A stretch of 64,000 nt of DNA, taken from OM182 bacterium MED-G28. GTDB taxonomy: Bacteria > Pseudomonadota > Gammaproteobacteria > Pseudomonadales > Pseudohongiellaceae. Position 1 is the stretch's first letter. The number at the start of each line of letters is the position of its first letter. Of the stretch, positions 36,260-45,217 are shown in pieces. The notes under the pieces are model-generated. The model did not search any database, had not been told where the DNA came from, and was given only the letters and a program-made list of their open reading frames with translations. The stretch lies in assembly GCA_002457215.1 (NCBI GenBank), contig NTJZ01000006.1, positions 100,604 to 164,603 on the forward strand. Reading direction: 5' to 3'. The translations under genes were made by a program, and so were the position numbers.

Positions 36260-36691
36260 ATGCATACAGTAAATCAAATTTTAAGCCAGAAACAGACTAA
36301 CGAGATCTGGTCAATCGGTCCCGACGCGAGCGTATTAGAAGCGATTCAAGCCATGGCGGACAAACGCGCAGGTGCTTTAATCGTTCTTCGAGGGCCAAAA
36401 CTTGTAGGCATAATCTCGGAACGTGATTACGCCAGAGAAGTCATCCTCAAAGGCAGAAAATCTCACGACACTTCTGTAGCCGAAATAATGAGCTCAAAAG
36501 TAGTTACGGTTTCTTCCTCAGAAAGTGTCAGATCATCTTTAGCTTTAATGACCGACAATCACATTCGCCACCTCCCCATTGTTGATAATGGGCGTGTAAT
36601 GGGGATGGTGTCAATTGGTGACCTGGTCAGAGATATTATTAGTGACCAACAATCTACCATTGAACAACTGGAAAGCTATATCAGGGGTTAA
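36260..36691 (+). CDS. CBS-domain pair protein
   Basis: A 143-residue cytoplasmic protein made of two CBS motifs (PF00571): repeat 1 about residues 10-65 with SVLEAIQAMADKRAGALIV and LVGIISERDYAREV, repeat 2 about 75-130 with VRSSLALMTDNHIRHLPIVD and VMGMVSIGDLV. A CBS pair normally binds an adenine nucleotide and regulates a partner; the isolated form is common in proteobacteria. Its AGAGG ribosome site (36249-36253) could pair weakly with an upstream CACCT, possibly damping translation. Its 3' end overlaps the convergent ABC ATPase gene by 11 bases. Confidence 0.93.
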   Translation: MHTVNQILSQKQTNEIWSIGPDASVLEAIQAMADKRAGALIVLRGPKLVGIISERDYAREVILKGRKSHDTSVAEIMSSKVVTVSSSESVRSSLALMTDNHIRHLPIVDNGRVMGMVSIGDLVRDIISDQQSTIEQLESYIRG

Positions 36692-38204
36692 CAGCCTCCA
36701 CCACTGTCTCTTCCACTTGGAATCCGCTGGTTGCATTCCGCTTAAAAGTTAGCCGGCGATTAATACAGAGCGGTTTTTCATCCTCTATGTGGCTAACATA
36801 AAGGATACTCGTCGTAAATTGTTCAGCAATTTTATCCAATATATCTAGTATTAATATACGATGAAATTCATCAAGACCAACACAGGGCTCATCAAGGATA
36901 AGAATTTGTGGCTGCTTCACCATCGCTCGCGCTAACAGAACCAATCTTTGTTGCCCAAATGAAATTTCGTGATAAAAATATTTTGCCAGATCCGAAATCT
37001 GCAGCGCATTTAACCAGCTTTTGGCAATATCAGTTTCCTGAGTGCCACTATCATCATAGAGTCCAACGGAATCAAAGAATCCAGAAACTACAACATCTAG
37101 CACCTTCCAACCTTTCGAATACTTGTTATGTAATTCATTAGAGACAATTCCAAATTTCGCCTTAACCTCCCAGATGGTTTCGCCGCTACCTTTTTTGCGC
37201 CCAAATAGCTTTACGTCCTGACCATAGGCCTTATGATTGTCACCATCGATTAGACTAAGTAGCGTAGATTTCCCACAGCCATTAGGCCCTTCGATTACTA
37301 CATGCTGACCAGGATGCATTATCCAGCTAAAGTTTTCTAACACTGAGTGCTCACCATAAGCGGCATTAACAGAATTGAGTTCTATAAGCGGTTTGCCCGA
37401 GTCTGTTTGATATTTATCAAAAAGCGATTGATTTTGTGGAAGCCTGTCCAACAAAACTGGTTTCTTATTTTTTACCTTTTCAAACGCTGCACCATTCTCA
37501 ATAACCTCCCTTTTACCTTTTTCCAACAACCGGAGCCCATCCAGAAGAGCAATATGATTAACCCCCGACAGAATATCTCTAGCTCGGCGACAAAGTTGGA
37601 TACTGGAAAATCCCGAATGGAGAAACTTCTCGATACAAATCTTGATTTTCACTTGAGAATCTAAATCAATACTTTCCATAGGGTCATCAAGGATTAACAA
37701 CTGCGCCACCCCAGGGCGGTATCCATAAAGAGCGCGAGCAATTAACGCCTTCCTAATTTGCCCAGACGAGAGAAAACGAATACCTCTCTCTACTAAGGCG
37801 CTTAAATCTAGTTCAGTGACAAGCTGCTCAAATAATACGTTATTAGCATGAAGTGTTGATCTGGAGCTTTGTATTAATTCCCAAACGAGTGTGCCAGAAT
37901 CTTCCGCGTCTGCGCTGTACTCGCTGACGTCCAAGCGATTATCTCGCTGCCAGAGTTTTTGCTGCTCTTCAAAAGAAACTATATGGATATCACGACTGGG
38001 TTGGAATCCTTCAGCGTATTGAACATATTTGCCCGACTCAATACGCTTGGACGCGAGCAAACTAGCAAGCACAGACTTCCCGGCACCATTGGGGCCGAAG
38101 AAACACCAATGCTGACCTTGTTCTACCACCAATTCATCAATGTGCAGAACTTTGTGTAAACCAAGGCGGCAGATCGCATCGTTAACTCTAAGCAATTCAG
38201 TCAT
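36681..38204 (-). CDS. tandem ABC ATPase, ModF-like
   Basis: A 507-residue cytoplasmic protein with two nucleotide-binding domains in one chain and no membrane part. NBD1 has Walker A GPNGAGKS (37-44), an SSGQIRKALIARAL signature and Walker B LLILDDP, where Asp stands in the position of the catalytic Glu. NBD2 has GPNGCGKST (306-314), an FGQQRLVLLARAM signature and LILDEPCVGLDEFHR with the glutamate intact. The arrangement and length fit ModF/PhrA-type proteins, often annotated as molybdate-linked, although no molybdate transporter genes are seen here. It may be a regulatory or repair-associated ATPase. Convergent with the CBS-domain gene. Confidence 0.85.
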   Translation of the reverse strand: MTELLRVNDAICRLGLHKVLHIDELVVEQGQHWCFFGPNGAGKSVLASLLASKRIESGKYVQYAEGFQPSRDIHIVSFEEQQKLWQRDNRLDVSEYSADAEDSGTLVWELIQSSRSTLHANNVLFEQLVTELDLSALVERGIRFLSSGQIRKALIARALYGYRPGVAQLLILDDPMESIDLDSQVKIKICIEKFLHSGFSSIQLCRRARDILSGVNHIALLDGLRLLEKGKREVIENGAAFEKVKNKKPVLLDRLPQNQSLFDKYQTDSGKPLIELNSVNAAYGEHSVLENFSWIMHPGQHVVIEGPNGCGKSTLLSLIDGDNHKAYGQDVKLFGRKKGSGETIWEVKAKFGIVSNELHNKYSKGWKVLDVVVSGFFDSVGLYDDSGTQETDIAKSWLNALQISDLAKYFYHEISFGQQRLVLLARAMVKQPQILILDEPCVGLDEFHRILILDILDKIAEQFTTSILYVSHIEDEKPLCINRRLTFKRNATSGFQVEETVVEAVNP

Positions 38205-38510
38205 TTTTCAAAGAATTAATTTCCTTAACTTAAAAAAAATGTTTCCGTAATCTTTGTAGCCAAGCAAAGCTGATATAGTTCGTTCGTCGCTAGCTTTTGA
38301 ATTTCATCGAAGTCTTGCCAGCTTTATTATATCCGCGCACCAAAATGCTTATTAGAAAAAAGCTTTATCATAGAGCCGCAGGATTTACCGACAGCCTTAT
38401 CTATCAAAAAAGTACCCTACCCAAAATCAACGCGGAATAATTCATTCCTAATGAAAGGATTAAACCTTAATACTTGAAAGTAGATTTTCTTGTGTCGTTT
38501 ATATTCGCGA
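38205..38510. other. intergenic region, no gene seen
   Basis: This 306-base stretch separates two minus-strand genes. It is AT-rich and should contain the promoter of the ModF-like gene. No tRNA, hairpin terminator or conserved coding frame was recognised. Confidence 0.4.
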
Positions 38511-39527
38511 TTAAGGTCTATTACCCAGAGCACGCTGCATCACTTCATATTGAATAGCCATCATATGCCCAATAGATCTGCGCCAGTATTCAGAATTGTG
38601 GCGACCACTGCTTTGCATAAAATCGAATGGAACATCGTTTATCATTAAAAGTTGAGCCATTTCCCTCGCATCAGAAATTAAGCCATCTTCTGTACCTGAA
38701 TCGATATAAATATGCGGCATCTGACTCTTTGGGACTGAATAAATAATTTCAAATGGATCGTAGGCCTTAGCCTGATCTTCTGTTACAAACGCGGTCCCCC
38801 TGGGTGTGCGTTCGTCTTGAGTAGAGAAGTTATCAATATTAATAATGCCAGATATAAACAAATCAGCTTCAGCTAATCGAGCTTCATCTTCGAGGCTTCT
38901 CTCCCGATTCTGAGCCTGAGGCACCAAACCTAAAGCGATTGCTGAACCGCTGCTTCGAGCATAGCTCAAGGCACCAGAGGTTGATCCAATTGAAACAAAC
39001 ATCTCGGGGTGTCGCAATCCGAGTGCGAAAGCGCCAAAACCTCCCATAGACAGGCCGGATATTGCTCGTCCTTCTCGACGCGCCTCGGTACGAAAGTTTT
39101 TATCAACATAACCAATTACATCCTCAATAATATGGTCTTCCCAGTTATTAGTCTGGCCAACTTCATTTTGTGCAAAATTCACAAACCAACTGTTACCTCC
39201 GTCGGGTAATACCAGAATTAAATTGTCTAGATTGCGGGAGTAGAAAGCACCAGGAAGGTTGCGCGCCCACACGGTATAGTTCTGCATATAGCCATGCAGT
39301 AGATAAAGAACTGAGTAACGCTTCTCGCTTTCCCAATAGTCTGCAGGAAAAACAATGTCGAATTTCATCATCCGATTGACTGCCGGGCTAAAAAATTCGA
39401 CTGTTTCGAGGCCCGGCGGTAGTGGCGCCTGAATTGTTTGTAAAGATTGACTTTGTGCCGCCGCTGCATAAATAAACACCAAACAAAAACTTGAAACCAA
39501 GGCTAGTTTACTAGAGAAGACCTTCAT
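38511..39527 (-). CDS. exported esterase D/feruloyl-esterase-type hydrolase
   Basis: A 338-residue protein with a signal peptide (about 1-25, ending AAAQS) and an alpha/beta hydrolase of the esterase-D group (PF00756). FFSPAVNRMMKFDIVFPADY, YSVLYLLHGYMQNYTVW, the nucleophile elbow GLSMGGFGAFALG, YIDSGTEDGLISDAR (acid) and SGRHNSEYWRRSIG (catalytic His) are all in the expected order. It probably hydrolyses an ester in the periplasm; S-formylglutathione hydrolase is unlikely because the enzyme is exported. It is divergent from the small cytochrome c gene. Confidence 0.9.
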   Translation of the reverse strand: MKVFSSKLALVSSFCLVFIYAAAAQSQSLQTIQAPLPPGLETVEFFSPAVNRMMKFDIVFPADYWESEKRYSVLYLLHGYMQNYTVWARNLPGAFYSRNLDNLILVLPDGGNSWFVNFAQNEVGQTNNWEDHIIEDVIGYVDKNFRTEARREGRAISGLSMGGFGAFALGLRHPEMFVSIGSTSGALSYARSSGSAIALGLVPQAQNRERSLEDEARLAEADLFISGIINIDNFSTQDERTPRGTAFVTEDQAKAYDPFEIIYSVPKSQMPHIYIDSGTEDGLISDAREMAQLLMINDVPFDFMQSSGRHNSEYWRRSIGHMMAIQYEVMQRALGNRP

Positions 39528-39653
39528 AATTTACTTAATTTATAGTTCATATAATCGTATTTATATCATTTTTTACACTTGGGTTCCCCAGCTACTACGA
39601 CTGAAAGGTCGATGCTATAGTTGGTTATAACTATATTGTGATAGCTAAACTTG

Positions 39654-40004
39654 ATGCCATATAAAAGCAAAATTTTATGGATATTCTGCAGTCTCCATTG
39701 GACAGCAGTATCGGGCTCTGCAGAAAATAACGGCGAACAGCTCTTTCTGGAAAATTGCGCTGAATGCCATCAGGTCGATGGCAAAGGAATTCCCAATATT
39801 TATCCAGCTCTAGCTGGAAACGAACTCGTCCAAGCAAGTGGTGAGGATGTAGCTCTAGTGTTAATTATAGGAAGAGGAGAGATGCCCTCCTTTGATGGCG
39901 CCATTTCCAGTGAGGAAATGGCATCTATTATTAACTATGTACGCAATTCCTTTGGCAATAAAGGCGAGTCAATTACGGGCAAATCAATTGAATCTTTGCA
40001 ATAA
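39654..40004 (+). CDS. small periplasmic monohaem cytochrome c
   Basis: A 116-residue protein started at the ATG at 39654 (a TTG codon precedes it directly). Residues 1-23 are a signal peptide. One haem site, CAECH (Cys35, Cys38, His39), and an axial methionine in RGEMPSFDG make a class I cytochrome c, with NIYPALAGNELVQAS and MASIINYVRNSFGN as the usual helices. It is the type that serves PQQ- or flavin-dependent periplasmic dehydrogenases. No dedicated partner lies next to it; candidates in the window are the PQQ-type dehydrogenase and the GMC oxidoreductase. Confidence 0.9.
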   Translation: MPYKSKILWIFCSLHWTAVSGSAENNGEQLFLENCAECHQVDGKGIPNIYPALAGNELVQASGEDVALVLIIGRGEMPSFDGAISSEEMASIINYVRNSFGNKGESITGKSIESLQ

Positions 40005-40134
40005 AAAAGAGAAACCAAAGCTAACCCCGCACTTTTAAATCTCCCTCTATAATAAGCGAGCTCTATGACATTTATGTAATTGAGCTGCTATGCTTATCCA
40101 CACTGCTAGATAGAAGAATTTTTAGAGAATCAAA

Positions 40135-40611
40135 ATGTTTAGACCTGCCGTTCTGTTGTTAACATTATTTGCATCATCACTGGCTTTAGCACAAGAAGGT
40201 GAACGGACTGCTGTACTCGAGACTATTCAGAAATTTTTTACTTCTATAGAGACCCGCGACCGAGGTTTGCTGGAATCGATTTTAGTGCCTGGCTCGTTGA
40301 ATATTTCAGTAAGAGAACTAGACAATGGTGATGCCAGCTTTAATGTTAGGAGCTATGAAGAAGTTATTGCTACTCTAACTCGACCCGGCCGACCGGCACT
40401 GGAACGCTCGTGGAATGAAACTGTTTTAATCCAAGGTTTTATAGCAATCGTATGGACGCCCTATGATTTCCATATAGATGGAGAATTTAGTCATTGCGGC
40501 GTAGATTCATTTCAATTAATTAAACAAGACAACCAGTGGCTTATCAGCAACTCAAGCTGGACTCTTGAAACTAAAAACTGCCCAACTAGTCCTTTAGGTG
40601 CTATCAATTAG
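40135..40611 (+). CDS. exported NTF2/SnoaL-like protein
   Basis: A 158-residue protein with a signal peptide (1-20, LALAQE) and one NTF2-like cone-shaped domain. VLETIQKFFTSIETRDRGLLESIL, the SLNISVREL strand, a FNVRSYEEVIATL helix, the IQGFIAIVWTPYDFHIDGEFSHCG strands and FQLIKQDNQWLISNSSWT are typical of the SnoaL/nuclear-transport-factor-2 family. These domains can be enzymes or small-molecule binders. No active-site pair is diagnostic here. Convergent to the aldehyde dehydrogenase gene. Confidence 0.85.
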   Translation: MFRPAVLLLTLFASSLALAQEGERTAVLETIQKFFTSIETRDRGLLESILVPGSLNISVRELDNGDASFNVRSYEEVIATLTRPGRPALERSWNETVLIQGFIAIVWTPYDFHIDGEFSHCGVDSFQLIKQDNQWLISNSSWTLETKNCPTSPLGAIN

Positions 40612-40661
40612 AAAATTCGAAGCATAAGCAAAGAGTTAAATTGATTAGTGCAGCCCAACCC

Positions 40662-42095
40662 TCAAAGATTTTTAGATTTCACCACCAACATTTTTTCTAT
40701 TTGCATATCGTCATAAGTGTAAGGAATACCACCCACTCCATAACCAGATTGCCTTAGCCCAGTGAATGGCATCCAATCTACTCGAAACGCTGTGTGGTCA
40801 TTTACCATAACTGCCGAGGCATTGAGGTGTCGATAGGCATACATTGCCTTATCGATGTCTTGCGTCATAACCGAAGCCTGGAAAGAAAAAGGTACATCGT
40901 TAGCCATATTAATGGCCTCTTCCATGTTCTTGCAACTAAACACAGAGACTATAGGTCCGAAAACCTCATTCTTACTCAAACTTACATCAGTCGGCGGATT
41001 TAATAACACCGTTGGCTTGTAAAGTGCTGCAGAAATTTTCTCTCCGCCTGTAACAAGCTCCGCACCCATTGCGACTGCCTCTTGAACCCACTTTTCTACA
41101 CGATCTGTTTCCTCGTGACGAATCATCGGCCCAACTTCAGTGGCAGGATCAGCCGGGTCACCTACTATCAAAGTATCCGCCATTTCACTTAATTTTTTAG
41201 CTATTGTTTCGGCAATTGATTGGTGGGCAAAAATTCGCTGGACCGAAACACACACTTGCCCAGCATGGTAGAAACCGCCTTTGGCAAGTAACGGCAACAT
41301 CGCATCAAGATCTGCATCTTCCGCAACTATCACAGGTGCTGCACCACCATGCTCCAAAGCACAGCGTGTTCCCGGAGCCAATTTACTCTTTAACATCCAA
41401 CCGACTTTGCCACTGCCAATAAAACTGAAAAATGCAATGCGGGGGTCAGTCACCATGTTAGTTGCAGTGACATTGCTGGTTACAGCTACTGCTTGTGCGT
41501 ATTCGGCTGGCAATCCTGCTTCTCGTAATAATTCAACAAATTTAAAACAGGACAAAGCTGTGTCGCTAGCAGGTTTAACGATAACTGGGCAACCGCTGGC
41601 AACAGCCGGACCGACCTGATGAACGATTAGGTTCAAAGGATGATTAAAAGCACTTACTGCCATGACTGGCCCAATCGGCTCCTTGCTTGTCATTGCTAAG
41701 CGATTCGATGATGCAGGATTTATGCCCATCGGAATTTCAGTGCCATGCTCCGAGCGCACACATTCAATACAATTCTTCATGCCATCTATAGCTCGATCAA
41801 CTTCCACTTGAGAATCAGTAAATGGTTTGCCACCCTCACTTAAAGCAAGATTCACAAGCTCATCAAACTGCGCTTGCATTAACTCTGCCGTCTTCTCCAA
41901 GACTTCTACTCGCTCATGAACCGGCAGCCATCGGGAGCGATCATTGAATAGTTCAGAAGCATTATTTAACGCGCGGTCGGCGCCCTCCTCATCAATTCTC
42001 TCTACAGATCCGACAACCGAACCATCATAGGGCGAAGTAATTTCAACGACGTCGGCAGCACTTGCTCCAGGAACCATGACTTTAAATTCATTCAA
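40662..42095 (-). CDS. aldehyde dehydrogenase family protein
   Basis: A 477-residue NAD(P)-dependent aldehyde dehydrogenase. The catalytic set is Asn151 (SAFNHPLN), Glu248 (LEHGGAAPV) and Cys282 (GQVCVSVQR); IGSGKVGWM is the cofactor loop and GPIVSVFSC a late core strand. It oxidises an aldehyde to the acid in the cytoplasm; the sequence resembles the succinate-semialdehyde/lactaldehyde group, but the substrate is not fixed. It follows the thiolase-like gene on the minus strand (47 bases) and the serine hydrolase gene before that (43 bases), so the three could be one transcript. Confidence 0.93.
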   Translation of the reverse strand: MNEFKVMVPGASAADVVEITSPYDGSVVGSVERIDEEGADRALNNASELFNDRSRWLPVHERVEVLEKTAELMQAQFDELVNLALSEGGKPFTDSQVEVDRAIDGMKNCIECVRSEHGTEIPMGINPASSNRLAMTSKEPIGPVMAVSAFNHPLNLIVHQVGPAVASGCPVIVKPASDTALSCFKFVELLREAGLPAEYAQAVAVTSNVTATNMVTDPRIAFFSFIGSGKVGWMLKSKLAPGTRCALEHGGAAPVIVAEDADLDAMLPLLAKGGFYHAGQVCVSVQRIFAHQSIAETIAKKLSEMADTLIVGDPADPATEVGPMIRHEETDRVEKWVQEAVAMGAELVTGGEKISAALYKPTVLLNPPTDVSLSKNEVFGPIVSVFSCKNMEEAINMANDVPFSFQASVMTQDIDKAMYAYRHLNASAVMVNDHTAFRVDWMPFTGLRQSGYGVGGIPYTYDDMQIEKMLVVKSKNL

Positions 42096-42142
42096 AGCAG
42101 CAATCCTTCTTTTACTAAAACGTTTAGATCAAATAGAAAAGA

Positions 42143-43681
42143 CTAAGCGGGAATAAAATGATTCATTCCCTCAACGCTTTTAACAGTGCCAGATCTCCCT
42201 ATTTGTTCTGATTTGGTCATACTTAGTAACAGATCAATATCTGTGGGGGTATTAGCTATGAATCGCTGATTAGTATCTGCGAGACGCCCAATGACAATAC
42301 CTTTTTCTGGAATACCACGGGCAAAACACACAGTATACGTTTCTATGGTAGCAGCGCCATTCGGTGTTTCGATGAATTCTGGGCTAGCCAGAGCATCTAT
42401 TTCGCCTTGATAAGCACTAGGCTTTTCTCGCTCCCATTTGCCCTCAACTGGTTTCGCCGAATAAATTCCTGTCGCATGTTTAGAAAGATAACCACCGTTC
42501 GCTGTGACACAGCCATAATGTCTGGGGTTAGTTCTTAATTTAGGCAGCATCGTGGCAATAGCATGCATTGAATAATTGTTGCCCGGACCACCAAAGAAAG
42601 GTAGACCGCCTGTCACCGTTAAGCCTCTTGGATCATCATAGGCTAAGCCGAGTTCTTCACATGCCAACTCTACTGCTGAAGGAAAACAGGAATAGAAATC
42701 GAAGTAATTGATGTCATCTAAGCTAATACCAGCCATGGCAAAGGCATGTTTACAGTTAACTCCAATCGCCGGAGCAGAATAGTAATTAACCCGATCCATC
42801 ACCATAAGTTTTTCATTAGCCTCCGCGCAACCATGGAGGAAGACCCATTTCGCCGGATCTATCCCCAAATCCCTCGCCTTTCCAACAGAAGTCATAATCA
42901 CTGCAGCGCCTTGATTCACTGCGTCCATAGCATTCATCCATTTTGGATAGGGAAAACTGATAAACCTGTTTTCTTTTGTAACTGTGGCAAGTTGTGCCGC
43001 TGTACGAGCAGTGCCATAAAAAGAATAAGGGTTGGCCGCGGCTACCCGAGAAAAATTTTCGAACACCGACCCCATCTGCATCATATGCTCTTCAATATCC
43101 AAGCCTTTGTGATGTCTGAATGCATTCTCAAACAAAGGGTAAGTCTGGATAGGTATGCCTACTCCATGAGCGAATTCATGGGGTGTCATTAACTTCTCAC
43201 CTAGCCCCCTGTCCTCCTGGGACCCTTCAAACTCTTCTTTCCAGTCGAGCATAATGTCATTACGCATAGCCGTTTGGGCGGTCTTTATTGCTTCTGAACC
43301 GGCAAGTAGGACTGTTTTAACTTCGCCTGCAGCAATGCGTTCCGCCATTTCATTAATGTATTTTTGAGGTGTATTCCCACCAACATTGCCATAAATTGCA
43401 TTAACTGGATTTGCACCTATACGCTGTGCGACTGCTCGCGGTGGGTTTTCTGCACGGCCAAAAGGAATCTGTAATCGAGGCCGATTGGTGGAGTCAGGAA
43501 AAATTCGAATGGAAACTACAGTATCGATCTCAGCTGCGATAGTTTCACCTATTCCTGTGTCGACAAGTGCAGCTTTAGCTGCTTCCGCAGCAATGCCCAA
43601 AGGAGGCTGTGCCTGTTCAGGCAAAAACTCTTTTTCCGTAAATTGACCTCCCCCGACTAGTATAGGAGTTGATTCTTCCAC
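42143..43681 (-). CDS. thiolase-like protein (acetyl-CoA acetyltransferase family, type 1)
   Basis: A 512-residue thiolase-fold protein. It begins TPILVGGGQFTEKEF and has GNVGGNTPQKYINEMAERIAAG and VLLAGSEAIKTA, as in the thiolase-like type 1 group (with an extra C-terminal domain). The first catalytic cysteine of true thiolases is not present at the expected place; a later FYSCFPSAVELACEELG and GGLPFFGGPGNNY are conserved. In related mycobacterial and proteobacterial proteins the function is unclear and may be acyl-CoA/sterol related. It lies between a serine hydrolase gene and an aldehyde dehydrogenase gene, all minus strand. Confidence 0.85.
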   Translation of the reverse strand: MEESTPILVGGGQFTEKEFLPEQAQPPLGIAAEAAKAALVDTGIGETIAAEIDTVVSIRIFPDSTNRPRLQIPFGRAENPPRAVAQRIGANPVNAIYGNVGGNTPQKYINEMAERIAAGEVKTVLLAGSEAIKTAQTAMRNDIMLDWKEEFEGSQEDRGLGEKLMTPHEFAHGVGIPIQTYPLFENAFRHHKGLDIEEHMMQMGSVFENFSRVAAANPYSFYGTARTAAQLATVTKENRFISFPYPKWMNAMDAVNQGAAVIMTSVGKARDLGIDPAKWVFLHGCAEANEKLMVMDRVNYYSAPAIGVNCKHAFAMAGISLDDINYFDFYSCFPSAVELACEELGLAYDDPRGLTVTGGLPFFGGPGNNYSMHAIATMLPKLRTNPRHYGCVTANGGYLSKHATGIYSAKPVEGKWEREKPSAYQGEIDALASPEFIETPNGAATIETYTVCFARGIPEKGIVIGRLADTNQRFIANTPTDIDLLLSMTKSEQIGRSGTVKSVEGMNHFIPA

Positions 43682-43724
43682 TACGTATTCCTTAAAAATT
43701 AGAGATTAAGAATGAGAATTATAC

Positions 43725-45032
43725 TCATTGGTTTGTCGAACTTCTTATTTGCTCATTGTTTAAATAGTTATCGCGCAAGATTTTCAGTAGAGGCTGCCTT
43801 AGGTTTTCTTGGCTGTAATCTTCTTTAAAGTAACTAGTATAAACTGCTACAAGATCAAGCCTCGGATTCACGATCAGCCCCTGACCTCCCCAACCACCTT
43901 TAATCATAAACCCATCATCATCTATATAGTCCCACTGAGCAGCATTGTGACTGCCGTCGTCTCGAACAAGATTTGGATTTGGCTTTTCTAACAATTGATC
44001 AATAGTTTCCTCTGAAACTATTTGTTCTTCAGAGACAACAGAATAAGAAGGCGTAAATAACAAACCAAACCTAGCCATATCTCTCATATTAGAAAGGAAG
44101 CCTCCATGGGACAAGGGGATACCATAACGATACGCAAGAAACGAAGCATCGGATTCGGCACCAATTTTTCTCCACACCTCTCGCGTAAAAGTATCTTGAA
44201 AAGACTCTCCACTAATTTTCTCTATCAACCATGCCAATATGAATGTATTGACTCCAGAATATGAAAATTGCTGCCCTTGGTCGGCGTGTTTTGCTACTTC
44301 AAGGTTTTCAAGAAAATCATAAGGGTTATCAGGAGCGCCTTCCTCGCGATAACCATCTCCTATCGCCATAGAATATTGGTAATAACAGGATTGCCTATCA
44401 GTGTATTCATCTTGACAATCCAAACCTGTGGCCATATCGAGAATATTTCGTACGGATATGCCCGCAAAACCTGAAGCAGTGAGCTCGGGAATATAATGTT
44501 GAATCATTTCTTCTGTATCCACTAATCCCCGTTCTTCGAAGATTCTAATTAGTAGCGCCGGCATAACTTTCGCAACAGACCAGTAGATCGGCTTTTCATA
44601 GGCCTTCATGCGGGGATAAGACTCAAAAACTATTTTACCTTTATGCACAATTACCATGCCCAAGGTAGTGGTCGCATCACTACTGAGAAACCTATCAAAA
44701 GAGACTATTCCATTTCGGGTATCAACAGAAGTTTCAGCAATAGCGGGATCAAGTTCCGTCTTTAACTCGCTAACTTGGCCTCCACGATAGACATTGACTG
44801 TTGGGAAAAGTTGGTGGACATTCTTATGCATCCAGGCCATCTGTTCACCCGTGACAGTCCACCAAATATTATCCGTAGGCACTAACCTCTGCCTTTGTTG
44901 TGTCTCCAACCATTCAGCCGCTGCGATAAATTCTTCCAGCTCGGCACCAAATGCATGAAAACCATTAGATAGAATCCCAATCAAAGAAAAGGTTGCAAGT
45001 AAGCCTCTATAAAGTCTAGAAATCATATCCAT
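43725..45032 (-). CDS. exported serine hydrolase, beta-lactamase family
   Basis: A 435-residue protein of the class C beta-lactamase/DD-peptidase fold. A signal peptide covers about 1-29 (HAFGAE). The catalytic motif SVAK is at residues 152-155 (PIYWSVAKVMP), the second motif is FSYSGVNTFIL (YSG), and GGWGGQGLIVNPRLDL contains the third-strand GxG motif. SHGGFLSNMRDMARFGLL is a standard helix. It lacks features specific for penicillin-binding proteins. Likely an esterase or amidase outside the cytoplasm. It heads a possible three-gene minus-strand unit with the thiolase-like and aldehyde dehydrogenase genes. Only moderately similar to the serine hydrolase at 7403. Confidence 0.88.
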   Translation of the reverse strand: MDMISRLYRGLLATFSLIGILSNGFHAFGAELEEFIAAAEWLETQQRQRLVPTDNIWWTVTGEQMAWMHKNVHQLFPTVNVYRGGQVSELKTELDPAIAETSVDTRNGIVSFDRFLSSDATTTLGMVIVHKGKIVFESYPRMKAYEKPIYWSVAKVMPALLIRIFEERGLVDTEEMIQHYIPELTASGFAGISVRNILDMATGLDCQDEYTDRQSCYYQYSMAIGDGYREEGAPDNPYDFLENLEVAKHADQGQQFSYSGVNTFILAWLIEKISGESFQDTFTREVWRKIGAESDASFLAYRYGIPLSHGGFLSNMRDMARFGLLFTPSYSVVSEEQIVSEETIDQLLEKPNPNLVRDDGSHNAAQWDYIDDDGFMIKGGWGGQGLIVNPRLDLVAVYTSYFKEDYSQENLRQPLLKILRDNYLNNEQIRSSTNQ

Positions 45033-45217
45033 TCAAAAGCATCAAATAATAAGCTTAAGCATATACAGGATTGCTTTCCAGAAGAAGACTTAGACATTTT
45101 TATTTGATGTACATTATTAACAAAAGCCACAATAGAATAGCTAACTCAGCTGATGATAGACTAAGATTCTGGTTATAAATTAGTTAATTTCTAACGAAGT
45201 GAATTTTGGATACCGTT

